DNA from: Bacillus cereus ATCC 14579
GTDB lineage: Bacteria; Bacillota; Bacilli; Bacillales; Bacillaceae_G
Direction of reading: 5' to 3'
DNA length: 64,000 bases
Assembly: GCF_000007825.1 (NCBI RefSeq)
Contig: NC_004722.1
Location: 3,822,501 to 3,886,500 of the forward strand
Each line of letters begins with the position of its first letter. The stretch's first letter is position 1. The translations under genes and the position numbers were made by a program. The notes under the pieces were generated by a model. The model was not told the origin of the DNA. It searched no databases and saw nothing but the letters and a program-made list of their open reading frames with translations. This document shows positions 1-10,207 of the stretch, piece after piece.

Positions 1-3000
1 CCTCTACCTCATCTAGTACACAGAATGGTACTGGGCGTACTTTTAAAATACCAAATAAAAGCGCAATTGCTGTTAAAGCACGCTCTCCACCTGAAAGTAA
101 ACCTAAGTTCTGCAGTTTCTTCCCTGGCGGTTGTGCTACAATATCAATACCCGTATTTAGTAAATCCTCTGGATTAGTCATTACTAAATCCGCTCTACCG
201 CCTCCAAATAATTCAGAGAATACCGATTGAAACTCCATTCTAATGCCTTCAAACGTAGTAGAAAAGCGTTTTTTCATTTCTTCATCCATTTCGGTAATAA
301 GCTGGTGCAATGTCGCTTTCGCTTCTTCTAGGTCGTCTCTCTGCTCTAGTAAGAATGTATGACGCTCCGCTACACGTTCATATTCATCAATTGCCCCTAG
401 GTTCACTGTACCTAACTCTTCTATAGATAATTTGATTAATTTTACTTTCTTACGCGCATCTTCTGCAGGCATTGTCATTGTATATTTTAGTTTTGCCGCT
501 TCAAATGAAATCGTATATGTTTCACGTAAATGTTGTAATCTATTTTCCAACTCTACATCAAGTCGATTTATTCTCACTTCTTGATCTTTCAACATTTCAA
601 GAATATATTTATGTTTACCTGTCGTTTCTTTCAAATTGCGCTCTAAATGTTCTACCCTCTCTTGCAACGATACACGTTGTTCACGACGAGAGCGAATTAA
701 TTCTGAAGTTTGATTACGATCATGTGCTTTCTTCTCAATCATATTCGTAATTTGCTCTTCACCACTTGAATTAGATGTCATTTCTTGTTTTAAGAACGCT
801 AAATCCTCTTTCGTTTTTACAAGTGTCGCATCCGTTTCTTCTTTTTCCTTCGTCAATCGTTCAACTTTTTCTTTTTGATTAAATAAGCGTTGTTGCTTTT
901 CAGCTACCAGCACTTTTAACTCCGTCATTTCTTTTTGAACTTTTTCTTTCGAAGAATGTTGCTCACTTTTTTGTTTTGTTAAAGCTACAATTTTACTATC
1001 TAACTTAGTGATATCAGCTTGAAGATTCGTTAAAATCCCTTCTAACTCCTCTTTACGCCCTTGCATTTTTACTCGATCTTGTAAAAACCCTTCAATCTCT
1101 AAATCATAAATAGACAATCGATCATTAATACGATGTTCTTCTAATTCTAGACGATTAATCTCTTCTCTTAATTTCTGCTCATCTACACGATCTACTTCTA
1201 CAGTTTGCCTTAGTTCGCGTATTTTCACTTCTTTTTCTTGAATCTCTTGTTTTACTGCTTTAACAAAGTTTTCTAACTTCATTGTTTTTTCTTCCATATC
1301 AGTTAACTTGCGAGTCCACTCTTCCAGTTCACGTTGGCGTCCTAATAAAGAAGATTTCGCTTGCTTTACCGCCCCACCAGTCATAGAACCGCCAGGATTC
1401 ACTACATCACCTTCGATTGTTACAATGCGATAACGGTATTGCAGTTGTTTCGCCAACTCATTTGCTCCGCGTAAATCTTTCGCAACAATAACCGTACCTA
1501 ATAAATTTGAAACTACATTTTCATATTTATTGTTGTACTGCACAAGTTCTGCCGCCACACCTACAAACGATGGGTGTTGATTTGCAATGCGTAATTGCTC
1601 AAATGATAAAGACCTGCTTTTAATAACAGCTTGCGGTAAAAACGTTGCACGTCCATGTTTATTTTGCTTTAAAAATGCTATCGCATTACGAGCATGCTCC
1701 TCTGTTTGTACAACAATATGCTGCATCGCTGCACCTAGAGCAATTTCCATTGCAACTTCGTATTCTTTCGGTACCGTTAACAGTTCCGCAACAGCACCCT
1801 CGATACCTTGCAACCTATTTTCTCTAGCTTTCAATACTTCACGTACACCTTGATAGAATCCAGAATAATCTTCTTGCATCTCTTCAAGCATTTCTTTTCG
1901 AGAACGTGCCTGTTGCACAAATTGATATGCTTGATACAGTTTTGTTTCATTTTCACTATACTGCGTCTTACATTTCCCAAGCGCCGCCTCTGTCTTCTGT
2001 ATGTTTGAGAGAATGCCAGCTACTTTTTCTTTCGCTTGTTCGTAACTTTCTACAAGTTTCGTCTTTTTCGCTGTAATTTCCATACGCATTTCTACATATT
2101 TCGCATTCTCTTCATCTAGACGCTCGTTTTTAGACGTTTGCTGTTTAGATTGTTCTTCAATCATAGATAATTCATTACGATGACTAGCTTGTTGATTTAA
2201 AAGCTCAATATAGTCACCTTTTAAATTCTCAATCTGTTCCTCTAAATTGTCAGCAAAAGTAGCAAGCAGTTGCTCATTATCATGCAATTTTTGCTCCAAC
2301 TCTTTTACTTCATTCACAAATTGCATTAAAGCTTCTGTACTTGACTCAATCTCACCATCGTAACTTTTAGCTTTCTCTGTTAATTCAACAATTAACTGCT
2401 CAAGTTGCGCACAATGCGTCGTAGCATTTTGCTTTCTCTCTTTTAACAACTCACGCTGCCCTTCAAGTTTTTCTAGCTCTTTACTAGAAAGAAGAAGTAC
2501 TTCTTGCAACGAGTCTACAGACTCATCTACCGCTTGTAATTGTCCTCGTAATTCCTCAAGCTCTTCTTCACTTTTTTGTAAATTCGTTGACATTTTAGCT
2601 TCTTCGTTTTTATTATGCCCAAACTGATTTCGAAGCGCTTCCCATTTCTCGTGCAATTCTTCAATTTCATGGACAATAAGCGCAGCTTCTACTTTCTCTA
2701 ATTCTTCTTTATTCTCAAGATAATCTTTCGCAATAGAAGCTTGTCTTTCTAAAGGTTCTACTTGACTACTTAATTCATGAATTATATCTTGTACACGATT
2801 TAAGTTTTCTTGTGTTTCTGCTAATTTCCCTTCAGCTTTCTTTTTGCGAAGTTTGTATTTTAGTACGCCTGCCGCTTCTTCAAATACACCTCGACGCTCT
2901 TCTGACTTACTACTTAAAATCTCTTCCACTTTCCCCTGGCTAATAATTGAAAAAGCTTCTCTTCCCATACCAGAGTCCATAAATAAATCGATAATATCTT

Positions 3001-3364
3001 TCAATCTACATGATTGTTTATTAATATAAAAATCACTATCACCTGAACGAGATACACGACGTGTTACACACACCTCATTGTATTCAATTGGTAAACGTTG
3101 ATCTTCATTATTTAAAGTTATTGTTACTTCAGCAACATTAACCGCTCTCCTCGTATCACTGCCTGCAAAAATAATATCCTCCATCTTTGCACCACGTAAT
3201 GATTTTGCAGATTGTTCACCAAGTACCCAGCGAATTGCATCAGTAATATTACTTTTCCCGCTTCCATTAGGTCCTACTACAGAAGTTACACCTGGGACAA
3301 AATCAACAGATACACGCTCAGCAAAAGACTTAAACCCTGCTATTTCTAATCTTTTTAAAAACAC
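1..3364 (-). CDS. smc: Chromosome partition protein Smc (C-terminus outside window)
   Basis: Structural maintenance of chromosomes ATPase, which with ScpA/ScpB forms the condensin that compacts and segregates the origin region. The start is GTG at 3364 behind an AGGAGG site. The N-terminal head has the Walker A motif GPNGSGKSN at about residues 31-39. Long Glu/Lys/Gln-rich coiled coils follow, with the hinge in the middle (roughly 1300-1800). The frame is open to base 2, where the Walker B sequence VLDEVE is reached. About 1121 codons are present; the family is near 1190 residues, so only the last ~65 residues are missing. It follows rnc on the same strand, as in B. subtilis (rnc-smc-ftsY). 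Function is certain from the family; the missing end is only a window effect. Confidence 0.97.
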   Translation of the reverse strand, partial: MFLKRLEIAGFKSFAERVSVDFVPGVTSVVGPNGSGKSNITDAIRWVLGEQSAKSLRGAKMEDIIFAGSDTRRAVNVAEVTITLNNEDQRLPIEYNEVCVTRRVSRSGDSDFYINKQSCRLKDIIDLFMDSGMGREAFSIISQGKVEEILSSKSEERRGVFEEAAGVLKYKLRKKKAEGKLAETQENLNRVQDIIHELSSQVEPLERQASIAKDYLENKEELEKVEAALIVHEIEELHEKWEALRNQFGHNKNEEAKMSTNLQKSEEELEELRGQLQAVDESVDSLQEVLLLSSKELEKLEGQRELLKERKQNATTHCAQLEQLIVELTEKAKSYDGEIESSTEALMQFVNEVKELEQKLHDNEQLLATFADNLEEQIENLKGDYIELLNQQASHRNELSMIEEQSKQQTSKNERLDEENAKYVEMRMEITAKKTKLVESYEQAKEKVAGILSNIQKTEAALGKCKTQYSENETKLYQAYQFVQQARSRKEMLEEMQEDYSGFYQGVREVLKARENRLQGIEGAVAELLTVPKEYEVAMEIALGAAMQHIVVQTEEHARNAIAFLKQNKHGRATFLPQAVIKSRSLSFEQLRIANQHPSFVGVAAELVQYNNKYENVVSNLLGTVIVAKDLRGANELAKQLQYRYRIVTIEGDVVNPGGSMTGGAVKQAKSSLLGRQRELEEWTRKLTDMEEKTMKLENFVKAVKQEIQEKEVKIRELRQTVEVDRVDEQKLREEINRLELEEHRINDRLSIYDLEIEGFLQDRVKMQGRKEELEGILTNLQADITKLDSKIVALTKQKSEQHSSKEKVQKEMTELKVLVAEKQQRLFNQKEKVERLTKEKEETDATLVKTKEDLAFLKQEMTSNSSGEEQITNMIEKKAHDRNQTSELIRSRREQRVSLQERVEHLERNLKETTGKHKYILEMLKDQEVRINRLDVELENRLQHLRETYTISFEAAKLKYTMTMPAEDARKKVKLIKLSIEELGTVNLGAIDEYERVAERHTFLLEQRDDLEEAKATLHQLITEMDEEMKKRFSTTFEGIRMEFQSVFSELFGGGRADLVMTNPEDLLNTGIDIVAQPPGKKLQNLGLLSGGERALTAIALLFGILKVRPVPFCVLDEVE

Positions 3365-3479
3365 GAAAGGCCTTCCTCCTATTCTCCGTCGTTATAAATG
3401 TTCTCTATACAAAAACAAGTATTATACGGATTTACCTTCTTTTTCATTATAAACAAAAAGAAAGTTTCATTCTATGCAC

Positions 3480-3512
3480 AAGGAATCCCCCTCATTCAAA
3501 GGGGGATTCCTT
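3480..3512 (-). terminator. Strong hairpin at the 3' end of rnc
   Basis: A perfect 12-bp inverted repeat (AAGGAATCCCCC / GGGGGATTCCTT, 9-nt loop) begins at the rnc stop codon. No T-run follows on the minus strand, so it may be an RNA-stability or processing hairpin between rnc and smc rather than a true intrinsic terminator. Confidence 0.5.
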
Positions 3513-4248
3513 ATAGTTGTTCTTTTAATTTTTTCAATGCTTCTGCAGCAGCTTGTTGCTCTGCTTCTTTTTTCGACTTACCACTACCAAGACCTAAAGC
3601 TACGTTATTTAACGTAACACGTGACACAAATTCTCGATTGTGAGCTGGTCCTTTTTCTTGCAAAATTTGATACTCAACATTGCCACTGCCATCACGCTGA
3701 ATCAATTCTTGCAACTGACTCTTATAATCCATCACATGAGAAAAAGCACCCTCATTAATTTTCGGATATACAATTTCTTTTAAGAATTCCCAAACTGTTT
3801 CTAGCCCTTGATCAAGATAAAGGGCACCAATAAACGCTTCAAAGACATCCGCTAATAAAGCTGGTCGTTCACGTCCACCTGTCATTTCTTCACCTTTTCC
3901 TAATAAAACAAGGCTACCAAATGACAATTCGTTCGCAAAACGAACAAGAGATGGCTCACATACAATAGCTGCACGTAGTTTTGTTAACTCTCCTTCGCTC
4001 ATTGTCGGATATTTTTGAAACAGATACTGCGATACAGTCAGTTCCAATACTGCATCTCCAAGAAATTCAAGACGCTCATTATCTTCATGCGGTTTTTTTC
4101 GATGCTCATTCACATACGATGAATGCGTAAATGCTTGAATCAATAATTTTTCATCTGTAAACGTAATACCTATCTTTTCTTGAAACACTTTAAATGCTTC
4201 ACGATATTTTGTTTCGTATTTTTTTTCTCTATATTTTCGGTACGGCAT
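3511..4248 (-). CDS. rnc: Ribonuclease III
   Basis: Double-strand-specific endoribonuclease that processes rRNA precursors and structured RNAs. The 245-residue product has the RNase III signature [13 protein letters not shown] at about residues 60-72, a second acidic cluster ([14 protein letters not shown]), and a C-terminal double-stranded-RNA-binding domain rich in Gly/Lys/Ala. The open frame extends 17 codons further upstream. The ATG at 4248 is chosen because a GGAGGG site lies just before it and the protein then has family length. It follows acpP after a 58-nt gap containing a weak hairpin (about 4274-4293). Confidence 0.97.
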
Positions 4249-4306
4249 AGGTCCCTCCAGATATAAGCCAGAAAGCCCCGCTAAAAAACGGGACTTCACT
4301 TAAGCA

Positions 4307-4540
4307 TTATAGATGACTCTCTATGTAAGTCACAGCATCGCCAACAGTAGCAATCTTTTCAGCATCTTCATCAGAAATTTCCATTTCGAATTCATCTTCT
4401 AATTGCATTACAAGTTCTACTACATCTAGGGAGTCTGCTCCTAAATCTTCCTTGAAGCTTGCAGCTGGTACTACCTCAGTCTCTTCTACTCCTAAACGAT
4501 CAACGATGATTTTTGTTACGCGCTCTAAAACATCTGCCAT
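4307..4540 (-). CDS. acpP: Acyl carrier protein
   Basis: Carries the growing acyl chain in type II fatty acid synthesis on a 4'-phosphopantetheine attached to the Ser of the GADSLD motif (about residue 37). The product is 77 residues, very acidic and of typical ACP length. A GTG three codons upstream is in frame but lies inside the Shine-Dalgarno AGGGGAGGTG, so the ATG at 4540 is the likely start. It is the last lipid gene of fapR-plsX-fabD-fabG-acpP. A TATAAT (minus strand, 4562-4567) could be an internal promoter -10, but I see no good -35. Confidence 0.97.
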
Positions 4541-4609
4541 TCCATTCACCTCCCCTCAAATATTATATTAAATATTGACCAAAAAAACTAGGTGAAATCG
4601 ATTCTTTTA

Positions 4610-5350
4610 TTACATTACCATACCGCCATCAACATTTAACGTTTGACCTGTAACATATTTGCTTTGATCAGAAGCAAAAAACGTTACAGCATTCGCGATA
4701 TCTTTCGCTTCACCAAATTGAGCAGCTGGAATAACTTTTAACATTTCGGCTTTAATATTCTCATCTAGTACATCCGTCATATCAGTCGCAATAAAGCCCG
4801 GCGCAATTGCATTCACTGTAATATTTCGACTTGCTAACTCTTTTGCAGATGTTTTTGTTAATCCAATAACACCCGCTTTAGCAGCAACATAGTTAGCTTG
4901 TCCTGGGTTTCCTATAACACCAACAACCGAAGCGATGTTTATAATTCTACCGTGACGTTGACGCATCATATAACGAGATACTGCTTTTGTACATAAGAAT
5001 ACACCTTTTAAGTTTGTATTAATAACTGTATCCCATTCTTCTTCTTTCATACGCATTAATAAATTATCTTTCGTTACACCAGCATTATTTACAAGAATAT
5101 CAACTTGTCCAAATGTATCTACTGTTTGTTTCACCATATTTGTAACATCATCAGCATTTGCAACATCTGCTCTTACCGCAATTGCATCAGAACCTAATTT
5201 TTTAATTTCATCTACTACTTCATTTGCTTTTTGTTCATTACCAGCATAATTTACTACTACATTTGCCCCTTGTTTCGCTAAATCAATCGCAATCGCGCGA
5301 CCAATTCCACGTGAAGCGCCAGTTACTAATGCTACCTTCCCTTTTAACAT
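4610..5350 (-). CDS. fabG: 3-oxoacyl-ACP reductase FabG
   Basis: NADPH-dependent reduction of 3-ketoacyl-ACP in fatty acid elongation. The 246-residue short-chain dehydrogenase has the cofactor motif TGASRGIG near residue 10, NNAG near residue 88 and the catalytic Ser...YxxxK (NYVAAK) near residue 153. The start ATG overlaps the fabD stop (ATGA), with AGAGGAGA upstream, which implies translational coupling. Its place in the FapR-regulated cluster supports the fatty-acid role over other SDR activities. Confidence 0.96.
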   Translation of the reverse strand: MLKGKVALVTGASRGIGRAIAIDLAKQGANVVVNYAGNEQKANEVVDEIKKLGSDAIAVRADVANADDVTNMVKQTVDTFGQVDILVNNAGVTKDNLLMRMKEEEWDTVINTNLKGVFLCTKAVSRYMMRQRHGRIINIASVVGVIGNPGQANYVAAKAGVIGLTKTSAKELASRNITVNAIAPGFIATDMTDVLDENIKAEMLKVIPAAQFGEAKDIANAVTFFASDQSKYVTGQTLNVDGGMVM

Positions 5351-6294
5351 CAGTTTTCTCCTCTCAAATTTGAAATGGTATCTTTTAATGTCTCTTCATC
5401 GTATATCGCATATGCTTTTACTGATGAATCAATTGACTTCATAAGTCCAGCAAGTACTTTTCCAGGTCCAATTTCAATAAATGTATCTACTCCCTGGTTC
5501 ACCATATATTCAATAGACGGGTACCATAATACAGGCGAATAAAGCTGTTCGATTAACTTTTCTTGAATGTCTGCACCACGTGTAATAACTTCCGCCGTAA
5601 CATTTGCAATAACAGGAATATTCGTGTCATGAATTGTAATTTCATTTAAAACACTTTGGAACTTCTCAGCTGCCGGCTTCATAAGTGAAGAATGGAATGG
5701 CCCACTTACTTTTAGTGGAATTGCTCTCTTTGCACCATTTTCTTTCGCTCTTTGAGAAGCAACCTCTACGCCTTGCTTCGTTCCAGAAATCACAATTTGC
5801 TTCGTACTATTCATATTAGCGATTTGCACTGCATATCCTTCACTTGTTACTTCTTCTGTAACTTGTTTCAGCATATGTGGGTCAGCACCTAATATAGCTG
5901 CCATTGCGCCTTCCCCGCCCGGAACAGCTTCTTCCATATATTCGCCACGTTTCCTTACAGCATATACAGCATCTTCAAAAGTTAATGCACCAGCTGCTAC
6001 AAGAGCACTATATTCACCTAAACTATGACCAGCGACAAAGTCAGGTGTAATGTCATACTCTTTCAAAGCTGTCAAAATAGCAAAACTCGTTGTTAATAAT
6101 GCAGGCTGCGCATTTGTTGTTAATGTAAGCTTTTCCTGCGGTCCTTCAAAAATCACTTCTGAAAGTGAATCTTCCAACACCTCATCTGCTTTTGCAAACA
6201 CTTTTGCAACCTCTTTATTATTCTCTGCTAATTGTTTACCCATTCCAACTGCCTGTGAACCTTGGCCCGGAAAAAGAAATGCTATTTTTCCCAT
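5350..6294 (-). CDS. fabD: Malonyl-CoA:ACP transacylase FabD
   Basis: Loads malonate from malonyl-CoA onto ACP to feed chain elongation. The 314-residue protein starts with the FPGQGSQ motif and has the nucleophile elbow GHSLGEYSAL (Ser about residue 92), and the acyltransferase-family His in the KVSGPFHS segment. It lies 14 nt after plsX and overlaps fabG by one base pair of the ATGA junction. It is expected to be repressed by FapR from the promoter upstream of fapR. Confidence 0.97.
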   Translation of the reverse strand: MGKIAFLFPGQGSQAVGMGKQLAENNKEVAKVFAKADEVLEDSLSEVIFEGPQEKLTLTTNAQPALLTTSFAILTALKEYDITPDFVAGHSLGEYSALVAAGALTFEDAVYAVRKRGEYMEEAVPGGEGAMAAILGADPHMLKQVTEEVTSEGYAVQIANMNSTKQIVISGTKQGVEVASQRAKENGAKRAIPLKVSGPFHSSLMKPAAEKFQSVLNEITIHDTNIPVIANVTAEVITRGADIQEKLIEQLYSPVLWYPSIEYMVNQGVDTFIEIGPGKVLAGLMKSIDSSVKAYAIYDEETLKDTISNLRGEN

Positions 6295-6308
6295 TTCAAA
6301 TCCTCCTC

Positions 6309-7301
6309 TTATTGGAGTGACTCTTTCTCCATTACGCTTGAAATCGTAGGAATTACTTCTTTCGCTACCATTTCTCTCGTTTGACGAATCGCACTAAATA
6401 TCGACTGATCATTAGAAGAACCGTGAGCCTTAATGACAGGTGCTTTCAATCCAAATAATGCAGCTCCTCCATACTCCGAATAATCCATTTTATCTTTTAA
6501 TACCATAAGTTTTGGCTTTAATACCGCCGCTGCTAATTTGCTCGTAAATGAACTCATTAACTGTTCTTTCAACATAGAGAATAGCGCAAGTGCTGTTCCC
6601 TCTAATGATTTCAACGCTACATTCCCTGTAAAACCATCACATACAACAACATCTGCTACACCTTGCAATAAATCTCTTGATTCAACGTTCCCCACGAAAT
6701 TAATTGGCGCATCTTTAAGCATTGCAAATACTTGCTTTGAAAGCTCGTTTCCTTTTCCATCCTCTGTTCCAACGTTTAATAGTCCAACGCGAGGATTTTC
6801 AATTCCTCTTACCTTCTCAGCATAAACAGATCCCATTACTGCATATTGATATAAATGAATTGGTTTTGCATCAACATTTGCTCCAACATCTAACATAACA
6901 AAACCTTTTCCATCTACAGTTGGCATTGTAGGCGATAAAGCTGGTCTCTCAATTCCTTCCATACGACCGACTACAAATAATCCAGCTGCCATTAAAGCTC
7001 CTGTACTACCTGCGGATATACAAGCGTCTGCTTCTCCATCCTTTACTTGTTGTGCCGCAAGCACCATTGAAGCTTGTTTTTTTCGACGAACCGCTCTTAC
7101 TGGTTCCTCCGTTGATTCTATTTTTTCGTCTGTATGAAGAATAGTAATTCGTTCATCACTCATTAAGCATTGACGAATTTCCTCTTCTTTCCCTACTAAC
7201 GTAATATGTAAATCAGAATATTCCTTAATAGCTTTCATTGCCCCTAATACTACAGCCTTTGGAGCGTGATCTCCGCCCATTGCATCTATTGCGATTTTCA
7301 T
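6309..7301 (-). CDS. plsX: Phosphate acyltransferase PlsX
   Basis: Converts acyl-ACP to acyl-phosphate, the donor for PlsY in phosphatidic acid synthesis; a peripheral membrane enzyme. The 330-residue product opens with the family signature IAIDAMGGDHAP and has AGSTGALMAAG near residue 100 and DGFTGNVALK near residue 225. The start ATG overlaps the fapR stop (ATGA, 7298-7301), so the two are coupled. The order fapR-plsX-fabD-fabG-acpP is the same as in B. subtilis. Confidence 0.97.
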   Translation of the reverse strand: MKIAIDAMGGDHAPKAVVLGAMKAIKEYSDLHITLVGKEEEIRQCLMSDERITILHTDEKIESTEEPVRAVRRKKQASMVLAAQQVKDGEADACISAGSTGALMAAGLFVVGRMEGIERPALSPTMPTVDGKGFVMLDVGANVDAKPIHLYQYAVMGSVYAEKVRGIENPRVGLLNVGTEDGKGNELSKQVFAMLKDAPINFVGNVESRDLLQGVADVVVCDGFTGNVALKSLEGTALALFSMLKEQLMSSFTSKLAAAVLKPKLMVLKDKMDYSEYGGAALFGLKAPVIKAHGSSNDQSIFSAIRQTREMVAKEVIPTISSVMEKESLQ

Positions 7302-7891
7302 AAGTTGTTACCTTCCTCACTATAATTACTAGATCGATACATTTCAAAAGTGCCTGTAAAAACAAGTTCTTCTCCAACGAAGCTACGCACTTTGACAACC
7401 GTCCGTCCTTTATCATTCTCTACATCTTCAACGCGCGCTTTTGCAACAACACGCTCTCCTAATTTTACAGGGCGAATGTATCGAATGGTAGACTTTGCAG
7501 TTAAAGCTAATTCTTCATCAATAACCGCAACAGCTAGTGAGTTTGCTTGCGCAAACAGATGATGCCCACGAGCGATTTGATTTCTTTTAAATACATGTTC
7601 TATCTTTACTTCAAAGATAGAGATTGCATGTCTATCTAATTCAATATCAATAATTTCTCCAACAACCTCTTCTAACGGTAAAGATTTCACATCTTCTTCA
7701 TGTTGCTTTGTAGCTACATGTTTAATTCTCTCTCTTAATTCAGGAATAGACAATTCCATACGATCAAGTCGTACCGTTTGTATACTCACTTGAAATTTTT
7801 CCGCTAAATCTTCATCCGTAATAAAAGGATTTGATTCGATTGTTTGTTGTAATAACTCTTGTCTTTCTTTTTTACTTCTTCTTTTTTTCAT
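7298..7891 (-). CDS. fapR: Fatty acid biosynthesis repressor FapR
   Basis: Malonyl-CoA-responsive repressor of phospholipid and fatty acid genes. The 197-residue product has an N-terminal DeoR-like helix-turn-helix (about residues 5-60, Lys/Arg rich) and a C-terminal hot-dog effector domain. The frame is open 53 codons further upstream, but that extension crosses the promoter and operator, so the ATG at 7891 is taken. The gene is autoregulated: a FapR box lies just downstream of its -10 (separate entry). It heads the lipid operon. Confidence 0.96.
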   Translation of the reverse strand: MKKRRSKKERQELLQQTIESNPFITDEDLAEKFQVSIQTVRLDRMELSIPELRERIKHVATKQHEEDVKSLPLEEVVGEIIDIELDRHAISIFEVKIEHVFKRNQIARGHHLFAQANSLAVAVIDEELALTAKSTIRYIRPVKLGERVVAKARVEDVENDKGRTVVKVRSFVGEELVFTGTFEMYRSSNYSEEGNNL

Positions 7892-7907
7892 ACCGCACCA
7901 TCCATTT

Positions 7908-7957
7908 TTATGACTAGGTACTAACAGTAGTATATAATCATTAAAAGTAGAATGCAA
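7908..7957 (-). promoter_or_regulatory. fapR promoter with overlapping FapR operator
   Basis: On the minus strand: -35 TTGCAT (7952-7957), a 17-bp spacer, and -10 TATACT (7929-7934). Immediately downstream is TTAGTACCTAGTCATAA (7908-7924), which closely matches the known FapR box. Placement over the start site fits autorepression of fapR-plsX-fabD-fabG. Confidence 0.88.
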
Positions 7958-7979
7958 CAAAAACTTTTGTTGACTCCCT

Positions 7980-10028
7980 TTAATCGAGCTTTTCTCCTTG
8001 GAACACACCTGTCCCATCAAGATACGTACGCAAGGCAGCATACTGATCATTGTGCCAAAACGCTTCTGAATCTACTAGTATCGCCGCATCTTGCCTTGCC
8101 GTTTCTAACGCTCGATAATCATGTACCATGTCAGCAACCTTAAATTCTGGTAAGCCACTTTGCTTACTCCCAAAGAAATCTCCAGGACCTCGTAATTCTA
8201 AATCTTTTTCTGACAATACAAATCCATCATTTGTTTCAGTCATTATGCGCATTCTTTCTTTCCCTGTTTCTGATTTAGGGTCTGCTATTAATAAACAATA
8301 TGATTGTTCACTACCACGGCCGACACGCCCTCTAAGCTGATGAAGCTGCGATAAACCGAAACGTTCTGCATCATAAATAACCATTACAGTCGCATTCGGT
8401 ACGTTCACACCTACTTCAACAACTGTTGTCGATACAAGAATTTGTACTTTATTTTCACTAAACTGTCCCATTATCTCTTCTTTTTCCTGAGACGATAATC
8501 TCCCATGCATCAATCCAACTTGGCATTTCCCTTGGTAATGATGCGTCAGCATACTATGTAAGTCGATAGCATTTTGCACATCAAGTTTCTCAGATTCTTC
8601 AATTAGAGGACAAATAACGTATGCCTGTCTTCCTTTTTTTATCTCCTTTTCAACGAAACCGAGAACGCGATCTAACATATCATGTTTTGCCCAGTATGTT
8701 TCAATCACCTTTCTACCTGCTGGCATCTCATCGATTATCGAAACATCCATCTCTCCAAATGCAGTAATTGCAAGCGTACGCGGAATTGGTGTCGCTGTCA
8801 TAAATAATACATCTGGACTTTCACCTTTCTCCCGTAAAACTCGGCGCTGCGCTACACCAAATCGATGCTGTTCATCTGTAATAACGAGACCCAACCTATG
8901 AAATATAACTTCATCTTGAATTAAGGCATGCGTTCCAACAAGAATATCTATTTCTCCTTGTTCTAACTTCGCTAAAATTTCTCGACGTCTCGCCCCTTTA
9001 ACAGAACTTGTTAACAGTTCCACCTTCATACCAAAATGCGAAAACGTTTCAGCAAGCGACTGATAATGTTGCTCAGCTAAAATTTCTGTAGGAACCATTA
9101 AAGCACCTTGATAATGAGCTAATTTCGATGCATAAAGACCAATCGCAGCAACAACTGTTTTCCCAGAACCAACGTCACCTTGCAATAGTCGGTTCATCCG
9201 ATAAGGAGATGTCATATCTTTCAAAATTTCATCTACAACTCGGCGCTGCGCACCCGTTAATGGAAACGGCAGTGCATCGATAAATTCTTGTAATTCTGCT
9301 GACGGAATCTCTTTCTTCGTCCCTTTTGAATTTTCCCTCTCCATTTTCCGGAGCGTTTGCATTTTCAGCTGAAATAAGAAAAATTCTTCATATACAAAAC
9401 GGCGACGCGCTTGCTTCAAATCTTCCTGTCCTACCGGAAAATGCAATGCCCTGAGCGCTTCATATCTTGGTAATAATTTATATCGCCCTAACAAACCATC
9501 CGGTAACACTTCGACTATAGAATCTCCATATTCCTTTAACGCTTGAGCAATAAAACGACGCATCTGTTTTACTGTAAGTTTCCCCTTTACTGAATAAACA
9601 GGTTCCACTTCTTGTTGACGTACAACCGGTCCAAAATGAAGTTCTGATACAGCAATTGTTTGACGATGTTGATCCCATTTACCAGTAATCGTTATCGTTT
9701 CATCTAACTTTAATTTTTGCTTATAGTAAGGCCTATTAAAACATACCGCCGTAATTAAATAACGACCGACGAGAACACGAACTGTTAAACGCGATTTCTT
9801 CTTACCATAATATTGCAGCAAAGGAGCACTATGAACCTTCCCTTCAACCGTTACACGTTCATCATGCTTTACTTCAGCAAGATCTTTCATCGCATAATCT
9901 TCATAACGGTACGGAAAATGTTCTAATAGATGAGAAACTGTATAAATACCCATCTCATGTAGTAACTCAGATGTTTCTCCTCCGATCCCCTTTACATCCG
10001 TAACAGGAACTTGTACAACATCATTCAA
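7980..10028 (-). CDS. recG: ATP-dependent DNA helicase RecG
   Basis: Branch-migration helicase that remodels stalled forks and D-loops. The product has an N-terminal wedge/OB domain, Walker A GDVGSGKT near residue 285, the DEQH box, an FMTATPIPRT motif III and the C-terminal motif VI QLRGRVGRG. I prefer TTG at 10028 (682 residues), since a GGGGTG site sits about 8 nt before it; a GTG three codons upstream overlaps that site. In B. subtilis sdaAB-sdaAA lie between fakA and recG; here there is only a 290-nt gap with a terminator. Confidence 0.96.
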   Translation of the reverse strand: MNDVVQVPVTDVKGIGGETSELLHEMGIYTVSHLLEHFPYRYEDYAMKDLAEVKHDERVTVEGKVHSAPLLQYYGKKKSRLTVRVLVGRYLITAVCFNRPYYKQKLKLDETITITGKWDQHRQTIAVSELHFGPVVRQQEVEPVYSVKGKLTVKQMRRFIAQALKEYGDSIVEVLPDGLLGRYKLLPRYEALRALHFPVGQEDLKQARRRFVYEEFFLFQLKMQTLRKMERENSKGTKKEIPSAELQEFIDALPFPLTGAQRRVVDEILKDMTSPYRMNRLLQGDVGSGKTVVAAIGLYASKLAHYQGALMVPTEILAEQHYQSLAETFSHFGMKVELLTSSVKGARRREILAKLEQGEIDILVGTHALIQDEVIFHRLGLVITDEQHRFGVAQRRVLREKGESPDVLFMTATPIPRTLAITAFGEMDVSIIDEMPAGRKVIETYWAKHDMLDRVLGFVEKEIKKGRQAYVICPLIEESEKLDVQNAIDLHSMLTHHYQGKCQVGLMHGRLSSQEKEEIMGQFSENKVQILVSTTVVEVGVNVPNATVMVIYDAERFGLSQLHQLRGRVGRGSEQSYCLLIADPKSETGKERMRIMTETNDGFVLSEKDLELRGPGDFFGSKQSGLPEFKVADMVHDYRALETARQDAAILVDSEAFWHNDQYAALRTYLDGTGVFQGEKLD

Positions 10029-10171
10029 GATTCTCACACCCCGTCACATTATTTTCTTTATTGCATTTTATTTGAGTACCAATTAGCATCTGTAATCGCT
10101 CTCTTTCACCTTATATATTCTATCATAGGCATTCTAAGAGAAACTACTCAAATCCCTTATATAAAACAAGT

Positions 10172-10207
10172 AAAAAAGAGCCTCACTATTAGCAGCAAGG
10201 CTCTTTT
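10172..10207 (-). terminator. Intrinsic terminator after fakA
   Basis: Hairpin AAAAGAGCC / GGCTCTTTT with a 16-nt loop, followed on the minus strand by six Ts. It lies in the 290-nt gap between fakA and recG and probably ends the yloU-fakA transcript. recG would then need its own promoter; I see no clear consensus for one. Confidence 0.8.

Noticed and set aside
3362..7301. A possible novel operon from overlapping genes in the lipid cluster
   Set aside because: This is the standard fapR-plsX-fabD-fabG-acpP-rnc-smc order of Bacilli.
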